Shown here in pieces: positions 1 to 8,776 of a DNA stretch of 64,000 nt. The notes beneath the pieces were generated by a model. The model was not told where the DNA came from. It was given only the letters and a program-made list of their open reading frames with translations, and did not search any database. Each line of letters opens with the position of its first letter. Position 1 is the stretch's first letter. The position numbers were made by a program, and so were the translations under genes. Source of the stretch: Actinoallomurus purpureus (GTDB lineage Bacteria; Actinomycetota; Actinomycetes; Streptosporangiales; Streptosporangiaceae); NCBI RefSeq assembly GCF_024055795.1, contig NZ_JAMXMY010000023.1, forward strand, positions 96,260 to 160,259, given 5' to 3'.

Positions 1-50
1 ACTAGCGGGGTCGTCGGCAGCTGCGGCAGGTCATTGTCGGTCGCGGTCAT
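1..50 (-). CDS. Partial CDS, N-terminus only (unknown product)
   Basis: An ATG on the minus strand at 50 begins a reading frame that runs off the left edge of the window; 16 codons are visible, beginning MTATDNDLPQLPTTPL. An AAGGAG-type ribosome binding site lies a few bases upstream of the ATG, which supports a real start. The visible residues are a flexible polar leader and name no family. The region upstream, at 60-1260, is full of broken accessory genes. Confidence 0.5.
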   Translation of the reverse strand, partial: MTATDNDLPQLPTTPL

Positions 51-413
51 GTACTCACTCCTTCAGGCCGTGCCGCAGCCGAGTCCGGGCTTGCGGCGGA
101 TACGCTCGAAACGACGCCGTCATTCCTCCTGACTTTGCCCGGGTCAGTCCTGTCGAGAACCCATGTCGAGATTCAACGTCGGTAAACCCCGGACGACGCA
201 CTCTCGACAGCCGGACGCGGGGCCTTAGAGGTCTCGGGCCGGGTAAGAGCCGCCTGCCTCTGGGACATCCACGCAGGTCAGCACCATTGATCATTCTCGC
301 CGTTACTGACTGTTCCTGGACTCCTCGACCCCGGAACCGGAGAGCTGACGACTTCAAGATCAACTACCTGGCGGCTTTTGTCCTTACCTGAGCCACACCC
401 CTCATCAGCCCCG
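51..413. other. Non-coding stretch with inverted and direct repeats
   Basis: I see no convincing gene here apart from the promoter and ribosome binding site of the leftward partial gene. The stretch contains a perfect 9-bp inverted repeat, CTGTCGAGA at 150-158 and TCTCGACAG at 202-210, with a further GTCGAGA copy at 165-171. Repeats of this form can be recombinase or regulator sites. That is an inference, suggested by the neighbouring mobile-element remnants. Confidence 0.35.
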
Positions 414-905
414 TCACCTGTTCAGGCGCTCGCGGATCGCTCGGCGCTCGGCTTGTTCACGGATGAGCGCCTGCCGATGGATTTGGGGGTCGCGGTGGGC
501 CTCGATGGCCTGGCGCACGATCGCGGCCAGGATGTCGGGGGGTAGGGCCTCGGCCTGGGTGGTGGCGGCGCCGGAGAACGAGCGCCGGTCGGTCGTCTTG
601 GGCGGAGCTGTGGGCAAGTTGTAGGTCACGACCTGCTCGGCGGTGACCGCGACGCGCTCGAACTTCACCTCGGCGCCCGCGGCGGCCGCGAACGCGATGA
701 CGTCCTCGGCCAGGGACGTGAAGAGGTGCTCACCGCTCGGGTCAAGGTCCCCGAGGTGGAGTATGAGGCTCTTCTGGCCCCCTTCCACCGCTCGCACGGC
801 CGCGTCGTGCTTGCCGGCCAGGCCATCGAACCCGCCGCCGGAGAAGCAGGCGATGCCGAACTCCTCGCCGATCCGTACCAGTTGCGGAACCATGCCGGCT
901 GTTAT
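414..905 (-). pseudogene. C-terminal remnant of a Toprim-like protein
   Basis: The minus-strand frame encodes about 160 residues that read as the C-terminal half of a family of actinobacterial hypothetical proteins with a Toprim/topoisomerase VI-A-like fold. The tell-tale parts are GMVPQLVRIGEEFGI, then a hydrophobic strand followed by HLGDLDPSGEHLF, where the D-x-D is the likely metal-binding pair, and then YNLPTAPPKTTDRRSF. The frame stays open upstream to 1298, but the sequence there is antisense to another remnant and no longer resembles the family. No start codon or ribosome binding site belongs to the family-like part. I call it a truncated gene; the family assignment is from memory of conserved motifs. 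Confidence 0.6.
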
Positions 906-1011
906 CCCGCCAGTACGTTGAAGCCGTCTCCTTCGCTCATGAGCTTCTGTCCCGCACGTCAGGCCGCTGAAGAGGTCACGCCGGCAGCAACAGTGGTGTT
1001 GCTCTTTGAAT

Positions 1012-1259
1012 GCGGGGTTCGCAGGCTGGAGAAACGCCTGAGCGAAGTGCTGGGCGAGTAGGTCTGGCGCGAGTTCGGCATCGGCGGCCCGGACGACGCC
1101 GACCAGCAGCTCAAGGCCCGCATCACCACCCTCGAACAGCAGGTGACCGACCTCCAGCTCAAGTTCCAGGAACGCGACGACGACCTCTCCGCTGCCCGCG
1201 CCGCTAACCGTGAGCTCATGGCTCAACTTGACCGCTCCACAGGCTGGCCCGACGGCTGA
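1012..1259 (+). pseudogene. C-terminal remnant of a DUF6262-type element protein, with internal stop
   Basis: Reading RRLEKRLSEVLGE, an in-frame TAG at 1059-1061, then a coiled-coil-like run including QLKARITTLEQQVTDLQLKF and ending in ANRELMAQLNRSTG, this matches the C-terminus of DUF6262 proteins. Those proteins accompany tandem site-specific integrases in actinobacterial mobile elements. The TAG replaces a residue that is normally glutamine (CAG to TAG). No start codon or upstream domain remains, and the integrase genes are absent. It is a clear trace of a lost element next to the Toprim-like remnant. Confidence 0.6.
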
Positions 1260-1421
1260 GCGCACACGCTGGTGACCACTGAAAACGACTGGATGCACCC
1301 GGCTCGCGCCGTCCCATGGCGGGAGCCGGTCCCACGTGGAACGGGCGTCTTCCAGGGATCGGCTGGTTCCTGGGCAGGCTGGATCACTGGTGAATCGGAC
1401 CTGCTGCTCAGTACCGGTTGG

Positions 1422-1976
1422 TCAGCGACGCAGGTTGGTGAGTCCCGTTGGGTTGTCTGCCGTGTCGAGTCCGAAGTGGATTCCCTCGCCGGGCTCGCGG
1501 ATCGTCAGTGTGTCGGGAACGGCGTCGAACAGGCAGATCAGGACGTCGGGGGCTGGTCGATGGCGGCTGAGCTCGGTGACCGGGATGCCCGCGCGAGTTG
1601 CGGTGAGATCGAACTCTGTCCCGTCTTCAACGAGATGGGAATGGACCAGGAGTGCCGCCCCCGCCTCCGGACGCTCGGCGGCGGTCTGGGCGCCGGCTGC
1701 GGGGGACAGAGGCGCCGCGGCCATGCCCTCGGTGACTCCGTCGCGGAGGGCGTCGATCCATCCTGGGTCGATCCGGAACAGGCGGGCGGAGTCGTCCGGG
1801 AGGAGATCGGGGTCGGGGAGGAGAAACGAGAGGGGGACGCTCTGGAGGGCGGAGAGGCCGTCCGGCTCTTGGGCGGGCGGGGTATCCAGGTCGACGTCCG
1901 GGGCACCCAGGGCAAGATCCGGGGTGCCCAAGGCGAGATTGCGCCCCAGGGTCCACGCAGCGGCATACCCGGATCT
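1422..1976 (-). pseudogene. C-terminal fragment of a larger conserved protein
   Basis: The frame opens right after an in-frame TGA (1977-1979) and reads SGYAAAWTLGRNLALGTPD, later FLLPDPDLLPDDSARLFRID, PGWIDALRDGV and DVLICLFDAVPDTL. The order 'way in by an LGR..LAL helix, LLPD segment, W-x-D-x-L-x-D-G, then a V-L-x-C-L-F strand' recalls the C-terminal domain of large hypothetical proteins of bacteria. The only usable start is TTG at 1931 and there is no ribosome binding site. I therefore favour a decayed 3' end rather than a functional 169-residue protein. It lies immediately downstream of the LamG gene on the same strand. No function is assigned. Confidence 0.45.
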
Positions 1977-1979
1977 TCA

Positions 1980-4214
1980 TCAGGAGGCCATATCGTTGAT
2001 CTCGTTGTCGGTGAGGACACCCGTGAACGCCTGAACGTCATCGATCGCACCAGGCCAGAATTCCGCAGCGGCGCCCTTCTCCTTCGCCGCCCCGATGTGG
2101 AATCCGCCGTCGGCATTCCACGGCGCCGCGATCGGGGTCTCCGCCTCTGAGACGCCGTCGACATACAGGCGGATCTTCTTCGCTGCCGGGTCGTAGACGC
2201 CGGCGAGGTGATGCCACTGTCCGTCGAGCACGACCGGGTTCACGCTGTGCGCGTGGGTCAGGTCGGCGTCATCGGTGTCGGCCGCCGACATGGTGAACGC
2301 CCAGTAGCCGACGCCGTCGAACGCCCGGTAGCCGAGATAGAAGGCACTGTGGTGGGAACCGTCCTGGGCCAGCACCGTCGCGTTCCCGCTGGGGAGCTTG
2401 GCGAGCCGCACCCACGCCGTGACCGTGAAGGCGGTGTCCGTACGCACGACCGGGGCGCCCGTCGTGGCATGGTCGTGATTCGCGTCGTCCAGATTGAGTG
2501 CACCACCGACATGGCCGCTCGTGGTCCAGGCGGTGGCGGAGCTGAGCGTGGCGTCGCGGCCTCGCCCGCTGGAGTCGGCCACGTTCGTCCCGGAACCGAG
2601 ATCTCCGGCCCAGTGCCCCTCCTGGACGACCGGCCGATTCGCCAGATCCGCTATGCCACCGGTCGACCCCTCGATTCCGTCGGGCTCGGTGCCGTACACG
2701 ACGCGGTCGTAGACGCGGACGTCGTCGAGGTCTCCTTCGAAGGGATCGCCGAAGACGCCATCAGCTTTAGCCCGACCGATCTGCAGGGGACCGGTGGCAT
2801 CCCACGGCGTCGTGAGCGATGTTCTTCGGGACTGCAGGGCACCGTTGACGTAGAAGCTCATCTGCCCGGTCGACGCGTCGTAGACACCGGCGAGATGCGT
2901 CCAGACGTCGAGCTGGGCGGGTGCGTCCGCGACCACGGGCACATCGACCGCACCGTCGGCGTCGGCGGAGTGGCGGTTGAACACCCAGGTCTTGTACGAC
3001 GGCGAGTAGGAGATCTGGAAGCCGCTGGACCTGCTGCCCGCCTGGCTCACCGCCGTCGAGGAGTGGCTCGCGTCGGTCAGCCGCGCCCAGACGGACACCG
3101 TGAAGTTCTTGTCCGTATGCACCACGGGTGATGCCGTGGCCGCATGGTCACCGTTGCCGGTGAGCCGCAGCGCCCGATCAATCCGGCCGGCCACTCCCGG
3201 GGTGCCGCCGACCAGCGTCGCGGTGTTCCCGCCCACCGAATCGGCCAGGGCCGCACCACCGGACTCATCCAGCTTCCAACGACTCAGCGGACCGATCGGC
3301 GAGTGGAGGTAGAACTCGAAGACCCCTGGGTTGACACTGCGATTGTTCGCGCTGTCGTAGCTGACGACATACAGCCGGAAGACGAAGTCCTGAGTGTAGG
3401 GAACCGTGAGTGTCACGCTCGCCGTGCCGTCGGCGCCGGCCGCCACGGATGGCGCGCCCGCCGCTCCCGCCACCGTGGCGTCCTCCCACGCGTATTGGTA
3501 CTTGGTGACACCGGTGGCACCGTTCGGCGCGAACGTGAAGGTCGCTGTTCGCCCGATGGCGTCATTGAATTCTTGCGAGTCGACAGGCTTCAGGTCGGAT
3601 GTGACGCTGGGTGCCGACTCCGGCGCGGTCCTGTCGACGCTGTAGTAACACCAGCCGCTCATGGTTCGGTGGTATGCCCTCGCCAGGGTGACCCGCCAGC
3701 GGAAGGTCTGCCCGTCGGCGAGCGCAGCGTCCGGCAAGGCCATCGAAACCTGGGTACCGGGCTTCGGTCCCGTAATGGTCGTACCGGCGACCTTGTCTCC
3801 CCCGGTCGTCCCGCTCCACACTTCGAAGCCGACCTGCGGGCTCGTCGTATCCAGGATGGTCGCGACCAGTGAGGGCTTGGAATTGCCGACGGCGACCGGT
3901 GCCGTCAACGACCCGCAGCCGACCTTCGGGTTCGTCATCCCCAGCTCGGAGACGCCGTTGGACTCGGATCTCCGTTCCGATACCTCGACCGGTTGACCGG
4001 AGGAGCGGGGCTTCCGCAGTCCGGTGACACGAGCGGTTTCCGATGCCGCATTGGCTACCCGCCCGGAGCGAACCGCCGCGTCGGCGGATCCGCCGGTCAC
4101 GATCGACAGCAGCGGCATCGCCAGAGCGATCCCGACGCCGCCCGCCGACCACTTCCGCCAGACGCGTCGACGCCCGGCGCATGCGAATACCCCACGACCC
4201 TGTCGGCCGACCAC
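1980..4214 (-). CDS. Secreted protein with two LamG/concanavalin-like domains
   Basis: This 744-residue protein begins with a basic region and a hydrophobic stretch (about residues 22-47, cleavage near GSADA-AV), so it is predicted to be exported. The middle (about 90-300) looks like fibronectin/Ig-type beta domains. Two LamG-like jelly-roll domains follow at about 308-500 and 535-740, each with the pattern W..D...L.DSSG, a FTVSVWARL or FTVTAWVRL strand, a W-x-H-L-x-G-V-Y-D strand and a DDVRVYDRV or DDVQAFTGV end. Such domains bind carbohydrate or protein ligands outside the cell. The start is GTG at 4214, preceded by GGGGGAG. No catalytic domain is visible, so it is best read as an adhesin-like or substrate-binding surface protein. 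The gene is monocistronic and divergent from the Asp-box gene. Confidence 0.85.
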   Translation of the reverse strand: MVGRQGRGVFACAGRRRVWRKWSAGGVGIALAMPLLSIVTGGSADAAVRSGRVANAASETARVTGLRKPRSSGQPVEVSERRSESNGVSELGMTNPKVGCGSLTAPVAVGNSKPSLVATILDTTSPQVGFEVWSGTTGGDKVAGTTITGPKPGTQVSMALPDAALADGQTFRWRVTLARAYHRTMSGWCYYSVDRTAPESAPSVTSDLKPVDSQEFNDAIGRTATFTFAPNGATGVTKYQYAWEDATVAGAAGAPSVAAGADGTASVTLTVPYTQDFVFRLYVVSYDSANNRSVNPGVFEFYLHSPIGPLSRWKLDESGGAALADSVGGNTATLVGGTPGVAGRIDRALRLTGNGDHAATASPVVHTDKNFTVSVWARLTDASHSSTAVSQAGSRSSGFQISYSPSYKTWVFNRHSADADGAVDVPVVADAPAQLDVWTHLAGVYDASTGQMSFYVNGALQSRRTSLTTPWDATGPLQIGRAKADGVFGDPFEGDLDDVRVYDRVVYGTEPDGIEGSTGGIADLANRPVVQEGHWAGDLGSGTNVADSSGRGRDATLSSATAWTTSGHVGGALNLDDANHDHATTGAPVVRTDTAFTVTAWVRLAKLPSGNATVLAQDGSHHSAFYLGYRAFDGVGYWAFTMSAADTDDADLTHAHSVNPVVLDGQWHHLAGVYDPAAKKIRLYVDGVSEAETPIAAPWNADGGFHIGAAKEKGAAAEFWPGAIDDVQAFTGVLTDNEINDMAS

Positions 4215-4645
4215 GTCAGCTCCCCCGTACGTAAAGGATCTTTACTGTGCGCACGGACGGTAACATTTGAGGTGATGGATTCAACAGCGCCAGACAAGTG
4301 ACGTAAATCACCTGTCAATCGGTAAACGGGACACGGCCTCCACACTGACCTGCAATGACTCGACCCGATCCCCCAACTACATCCAGCAGCACGGCCGGAT
4401 GCGGTCACGTTCGGTCCCACGCCAGTCCCGACACTTTTCGTCACTGTCCGTGATATTCGTCGGACGCGCTTCGCCGCGTTTCAACGGAGCGGAGGGCGAC
4501 TCACAACTCGTCCGTACGTGATCCCGGGGCTTTTAGGGCACCTGCGCCGCATGACCGCTTTGCCCCGATAAGATTTGCGCCACGACTCTCTGCACGGAGG
4601 GGCGGGTCGGGGTCGCCCTCGGGGCGATGGACGGGAAGGATGCGC
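4215..4645. promoter_or_regulatory. Divergent intergenic region with a 15-bp palindrome
   Basis: This 430-bp region separates the leftward LamG gene from the rightward Asp-box gene and must hold both promoters. A perfect inverted repeat GTAAAG-GAT-CTTTAC lies at 4231-4245, 17 bp upstream of the LamG start codon and just beyond its ribosome binding site. That is where an operator or the -10 region would be expected. I see no gene in the interval. Confidence 0.4.
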
Positions 4646-7618
4646 GTGGCCGGGCAGAACACGCCGGACGACGATCCGAACACGGAGCCTCCGTCCGACG
4701 ATCAGTGGTCCCCTCCTCCCCCGCCGCCTCCGGCGCCCTGGGGGCCGAATCCGGCGCAGCCTCCGCTGCCGCCCTGGGCCACGCCTCCTCAGCCGCCGTA
4801 CGGCGCCGCGCCACCGGGCCTGCCCGGTTCGCCGCCGTACGAGCCGGTGCCGGAAGGCTTCCCCGCCTCACCTCCCCAGGGGCAGCAGAGCCCCTCCGGT
4901 CCGCCGCCTGAGACGCCGGGCGAACCAGGCGACGGTGGATGGCAGGAGCCGCCGGAGACGCGGGAATGGGCGCCGGAACCTCCCGTCGACCCGTGGCGGA
5001 TCCCGCCGCAGCCGGTATGGGACCCGGCGGTGGAGCCCCCCCTAACCTGGGCTCCGCCTCCCCAGGTTCCGTACGGCCCGGGCGGGCAGGAACCGCCCGC
5101 ACCGCATTTCCCCGCCTATGACGCCGGTGGAGGCGACCAGCCGACCTCCCTGGACCTGCCACCGTCCGCGATGGTTCCGCGGTCCACACCGCGGCCCCCC
5201 GGTGATCCCGAGCGGGAGCCCCGGAGTACCGGAGAGAACCAGAGCGTCCGCTTCGACGAGCCGTGGCGCACGGAGACGCCCGGCCGCGCGGGCCGCCGGG
5301 TGCGCCTGCGGCCGATCCTCATCGGCGTCGCGGGTGTCCTGGTCGCCGGCCTGGTCGCCGGAGGCGTGTACATCCTGACGAGCGGCGGGAAGAAGGAACC
5401 GAAGACGCCGGCCGCCGTGCTTGCGGGCCGCATGTTCGCGGCGGATCCGGCGGCCAAGACCGATGGCCGCGACCAGGAGCTGCTGAACGTCGCGGCGTGG
5501 GGTTCGACGGTCGTTGCGATCGGCGGGGAGTTCGACACGGATTACCGAGGGGAGTTCTTCGTCTCCACAGACGGCGGCCGCTCGTTCGGGCTGGCGGACG
5601 TCCACACCGCCGACGGGCAGGAGCCGCCGTACGGAGACGTCCCCCGGCGAATCGTCGGGGCGGCCGGTGCCTGGGTAGCTCTCGGCAATTCACCCACCGG
5701 CACCGTGGTGTGGACGAGCCACGATGGCAGGTCATGGACGCGCCAGCCCGACGATGCCGGCTCGTCGTTCAACCGACCGGACCGGGTCGGGCGGATAGTG
5801 CGGACGAGCACTGGATTCGTGGCAGTGGGCGACACTTCGGCGAGGGGCGACTACAGCGACGCGTCGCCGATCGTCTGGCTGTCGCCGGACGGTCGCCGTT
5901 GGGACCGTCAGCCCGCGGATCAACTGGGCATCTCTGCCAAGGAGGGTGCCCTGTCCCTCGTCGATGCGGCGGCCGTTGGGAACACGGTCATCGCGCACGG
6001 CTGGAACACCGTCGGCAAATCCTCCCCCTCGGACCTGACGTGGCGCTCCGCCGACGGCGGGCGAACGTGGGAGCAGGTATCGATCCCGCAGCCGAAGGAT
6101 GCGAGTGGCCTGGGCATCACCGCCACACCGTCGGGATTCGTCGCCGCGCGCAACGTCTCCGGGACGACCGGCAAGGGGGACAAGAAGAAACCGGAGTTCT
6201 CAGGTGTGGTGCTGTCGTCTCCTGACGCCAAGCAGTGGACGCAGACGGGGAGCATTCACGTACCCGGCTACTACGGGCTGCAGCGGATCGCCGGGTCCGA
6301 CCGGGGCCTGGCCGCTCTGGTCGACACCGGAAAGAAGCTCGCGGTGGTCCGCAGCACGGACGGCAGATCCTGGAACGCCGCCGGCGAGGTGCCCATCGTC
6401 AAGGGGCAGGACGTTCAGGGCGTCGCGGCGACCGCCGGCACGACGATCGTCGTCGGCCGGGTCTCGGCGGAGGACGGGAACGACGCCCTGCTTCAGGTCC
6501 GGGACACGCAGGGACAGAATGTCCCGGTCAATCTCTTCGGCGTCTCGGGCGGGAACCAACCGGATCGGTCCGTGAGCGCGCTGGCATCCGGCCAAGGGAC
6601 CACGCTGGCCGTCGGCAGCGTGAACGGCGACGGCGCAATCTGGCGGTCCCGCGACGGCCGTACGTGGGAGCGGGCGAGCGCGACGGGGCAGGTGCTCGCG
6701 CGCCCCGGCCGACAGCGATTGCTCGGAGCCGCTCAGGGCGGCGCAGGCTGGCTGGCGGTCGGCTACCACGGTCTCAGTCCCAAGCGCCCACTCGTGGTCA
6801 CGTCCGCCGACGGAGCGACATGGCAGGCCGCGGACGGGAACGGTGTCTTCAAGCCGTCCGGTGACGCGCAACTGCTGACCTCGGCGACCGCAGTCGGCAA
6901 GGCAGGGTACGTGGTCGTCGGCGCGGATGGCCCGTCAGCAGCGACGTGGTCCTCCGCCGATCTCAAGTCCTGGTCCCGGGGCAGCGGTTCGGGCAAGGGC
7001 GACCTGGACGGCAAGCCGGAGGCGCCCCGGTGGATGGCCGATGTCACCGCCGGCTCGTTCGGATACGTCGCCGTGGGCGGTCTGAACGACCCGACCGCCG
7101 GGACCGCCGCGAACGGGCGCCCGGTCGTCTGGACGTCATCGGACGGCAAGACGTGGCGCCTGCAGCAGCTCCCCGTCCCCGGTGGAACGCTTGAGGCCAC
7201 GTTCGCGCACGTCGCCACCGCGAACGGACAGTTGCTGGCGGCGGGGACGGCTCGGACGTCGTCGGCCTCGACAGTGTTCGCCTACACGTCATCCGACGGC
7301 GGGAAGTCGTGGCAGCAGCTTCGGCTGCCCGGGGCCGATGGCTCGACCGGCATGGCGTTGACCACGCTGACCGCCACCCTGAAGGGCTTCGTCGTCGCGG
7401 CCGGTGCCGGCCGTGGAGGACGCAGTGACGTCTATCTGTGGACGATGACGGGCGGCAAGGCCTGGCAGCTGGACAAGCCGCAAGGCCTCGGGTTGTCCGG
7501 ACGCGGGGATCAATGGCTCACCGGCCTCACGACCAGTGGTCCCGACCTCCTCGCCGTGGGCGTAACTGCCGACCATCGCGGGGAGCAGCCGATCCTCTGG
7601 CGGAGACCCTTGCCGTGA
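4646..7618 (+). CDS. Membrane-anchored Asp-box (BNR) repeat protein
   Basis: The protein is about 990 residues. Residues 1-215 are extremely Pro/Gly-rich and should be cytoplasmic. One transmembrane helix (about 222-246, ILIGVAGVLVAGLVAGGVYI) follows, and the remaining 740 residues should be extracellular. The outer part carries about eleven Asp-box motifs of the type S-x-D-G-x-x-W, for example STDGGRSF, SHDGRSW, SADGGRTW, SRDGRTW, SSDGKTW and SSDGGKSW. These mark a beta-propeller like those in sialidases and other surface proteins. No sialidase catalytic residues are recognisable, so a binding or scaffold role is more likely. ATG at 4640 touches the ribosome binding site; GTG at 4646 gives GGAAGG with proper 6-nt spacing and is preferred. 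The next gene overlaps its stop (GTGA). Confidence 0.8.
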   Translation: MAGQNTPDDDPNTEPPSDDQWSPPPPPPPAPWGPNPAQPPLPPWATPPQPPYGAAPPGLPGSPPYEPVPEGFPASPPQGQQSPSGPPPETPGEPGDGGWQEPPETREWAPEPPVDPWRIPPQPVWDPAVEPPLTWAPPPQVPYGPGGQEPPAPHFPAYDAGGGDQPTSLDLPPSAMVPRSTPRPPGDPEREPRSTGENQSVRFDEPWRTETPGRAGRRVRLRPILIGVAGVLVAGLVAGGVYILTSGGKKEPKTPAAVLAGRMFAADPAAKTDGRDQELLNVAAWGSTVVAIGGEFDTDYRGEFFVSTDGGRSFGLADVHTADGQEPPYGDVPRRIVGAAGAWVALGNSPTGTVVWTSHDGRSWTRQPDDAGSSFNRPDRVGRIVRTSTGFVAVGDTSARGDYSDASPIVWLSPDGRRWDRQPADQLGISAKEGALSLVDAAAVGNTVIAHGWNTVGKSSPSDLTWRSADGGRTWEQVSIPQPKDASGLGITATPSGFVAARNVSGTTGKGDKKKPEFSGVVLSSPDAKQWTQTGSIHVPGYYGLQRIAGSDRGLAALVDTGKKLAVVRSTDGRSWNAAGEVPIVKGQDVQGVAATAGTTIVVGRVSAEDGNDALLQVRDTQGQNVPVNLFGVSGGNQPDRSVSALASGQGTTLAVGSVNGDGAIWRSRDGRTWERASATGQVLARPGRQRLLGAAQGGAGWLAVGYHGLSPKRPLVVTSADGATWQAADGNGVFKPSGDAQLLTSATAVGKAGYVVVGADGPSAATWSSADLKSWSRGSGSGKGDLDGKPEAPRWMADVTAGSFGYVAVGGLNDPTAGTAANGRPVVWTSSDGKTWRLQQLPVPGGTLEATFAHVATANGQLLAAGTARTSSASTVFAYTSSDGGKSWQQLRLPGADGSTGMALTTLTATLKGFVVAAGAGRGGRSDVYLWTMTGGKAWQLDKPQGLGLSGRGDQWLTGLTTSGPDLLAVGVTADHRGEQPILWRRPLP

Positions 7619-8772
7619 CGTTCGCAGGCGCCTCGGCGCATGCGTGGGCCACCACCGGTACCGTCCGGTGGTGGCTCGTCCGGCTATGCGGAACGATGCT
7701 GCTCCTGGCCATGACGGCGTGCGGCTCGGCGGCATCGCAGACGCGGCCGAGCAAGAGCCCGGCTCGCTCGTTCGCCGCCTCCCCACAGAGGACCGTGCGC
7801 GTGATGCCGCTGGGCGACTCGATCACCGCGGGGGTCAACGTCAAGGGCGGTTACCGCAGTGATCTGTGGCAGCTCATGTCCACGGGCGGGCAGAGCGTCG
7901 AGTTCGTCGGGTCATTGTCGGCCGGCCCGGTGCAGCTTCCCGAACGGCGGCACGAAGGGCATCCCGGCTGGGAGATCGGGCAGCTCGACGCTCACGTCGA
8001 CGCCTGGCTGAGGAGTTACCGGCCCGATGTCGTCCTCCTTCACATCGGTACGAATGACGTCCTGCGCAACCGTGACGTGGAACACGCAGCGGACCGGCTC
8101 GCGGTGCTGATCGATCACATCACCGGGGCGCTGCCGAACGCCCAGGTGTACGTCGCGACGATCGCCCCGCTGGCGCGGGCCGGCCTGGACGCGCGAGCGG
8201 AGCGGTACAACACCGAGCTGGCGGACGTCGTCCGGACACGAGCCCTCCAGCGCAGACGCGTCTACCTGGTCGACATGCACGCGGCGTTGACGCGAAGAGA
8301 CCTTGCGGCGGACGGCATCCATCCGACCAACGGCGGCTACTCGAAGATGGCGGCGTGCTGGTACGCCGCGCTGCGTTCGGCGCCGATGACACGCTGGGAG
8401 GCGGAGGCGGTCGGACGTACCTCGGTCAACGACGGCGAACGACTGACCGACCAGAGCGCGTCCGGGAGTGGCAAGGTCGGCTATCTCAACTACGCGGACA
8501 GCCATGTGGACTTCTCCATCCAGACGCCGACCACCGGATGGCATCGGATCTACGTGCGTGCGGCCAACGGGATGAAGGGCACCTGCACTCAGGCGCTTAC
8601 CGTGAACGGGCGTCCCCAGGGCCGGGTCGACTATCCGAGTTACGGCTGGGACCACTGGACGATCACCGCGGTGAGCGCCTGGCTGACCGCCGGCCGCGAC
8701 GTGCTGCGGTTCTCACACCTGACGTGCGCCGCCGAGATCGACTCGATCGACGTGTCGCCTGCCGTCCGCTGA
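7615..8772 (+). CDS. SGNH/GDSL-family hydrolase lipoprotein
   Basis: The start is GTG at 7615, overlapping the TGA of the Asp-box gene, so the two are translationally coupled. The 385-residue product has a signal peptide ending in a lipobox-like MTAC (Cys about 36) and should be a lipoprotein. SGNH blocks are clear: GDSITAG (Ser69 nucleophile), GTND (Gly145-Asp148) and DGIHP (Asp233, His236). This is the standard esterase/deacetylase catalytic set. A C-terminal domain of about 120 residues (from RWEAEAVGRTSVND onward) looks like a carbohydrate-binding module of the CBM6/35 type. A role in removing acyl groups from cell-surface or environmental polysaccharide fits, and the convergent neighbour is an acyltransferase. 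Confidence 0.88.
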   Translation: MTFAGASAHAWATTGTVRWWLVRLCGTMLLLAMTACGSAASQTRPSKSPARSFAASPQRTVRVMPLGDSITAGVNVKGGYRSDLWQLMSTGGQSVEFVGSLSAGPVQLPERRHEGHPGWEIGQLDAHVDAWLRSYRPDVVLLHIGTNDVLRNRDVEHAADRLAVLIDHITGALPNAQVYVATIAPLARAGLDARAERYNTELADVVRTRALQRRRVYLVDMHAALTRRDLAADGIHPTNGGYSKMAACWYAALRSAPMTRWEAEAVGRTSVNDGERLTDQSASGSGKVGYLNYADSHVDFSIQTPTTGWHRIYVRAANGMKGTCTQALTVNGRPQGRVDYPSYGWDHWTITAVSAWLTAGRDVLRFSHLTCAAEIDSIDVSPAVR

Positions 8773-8776
8773 CGCC

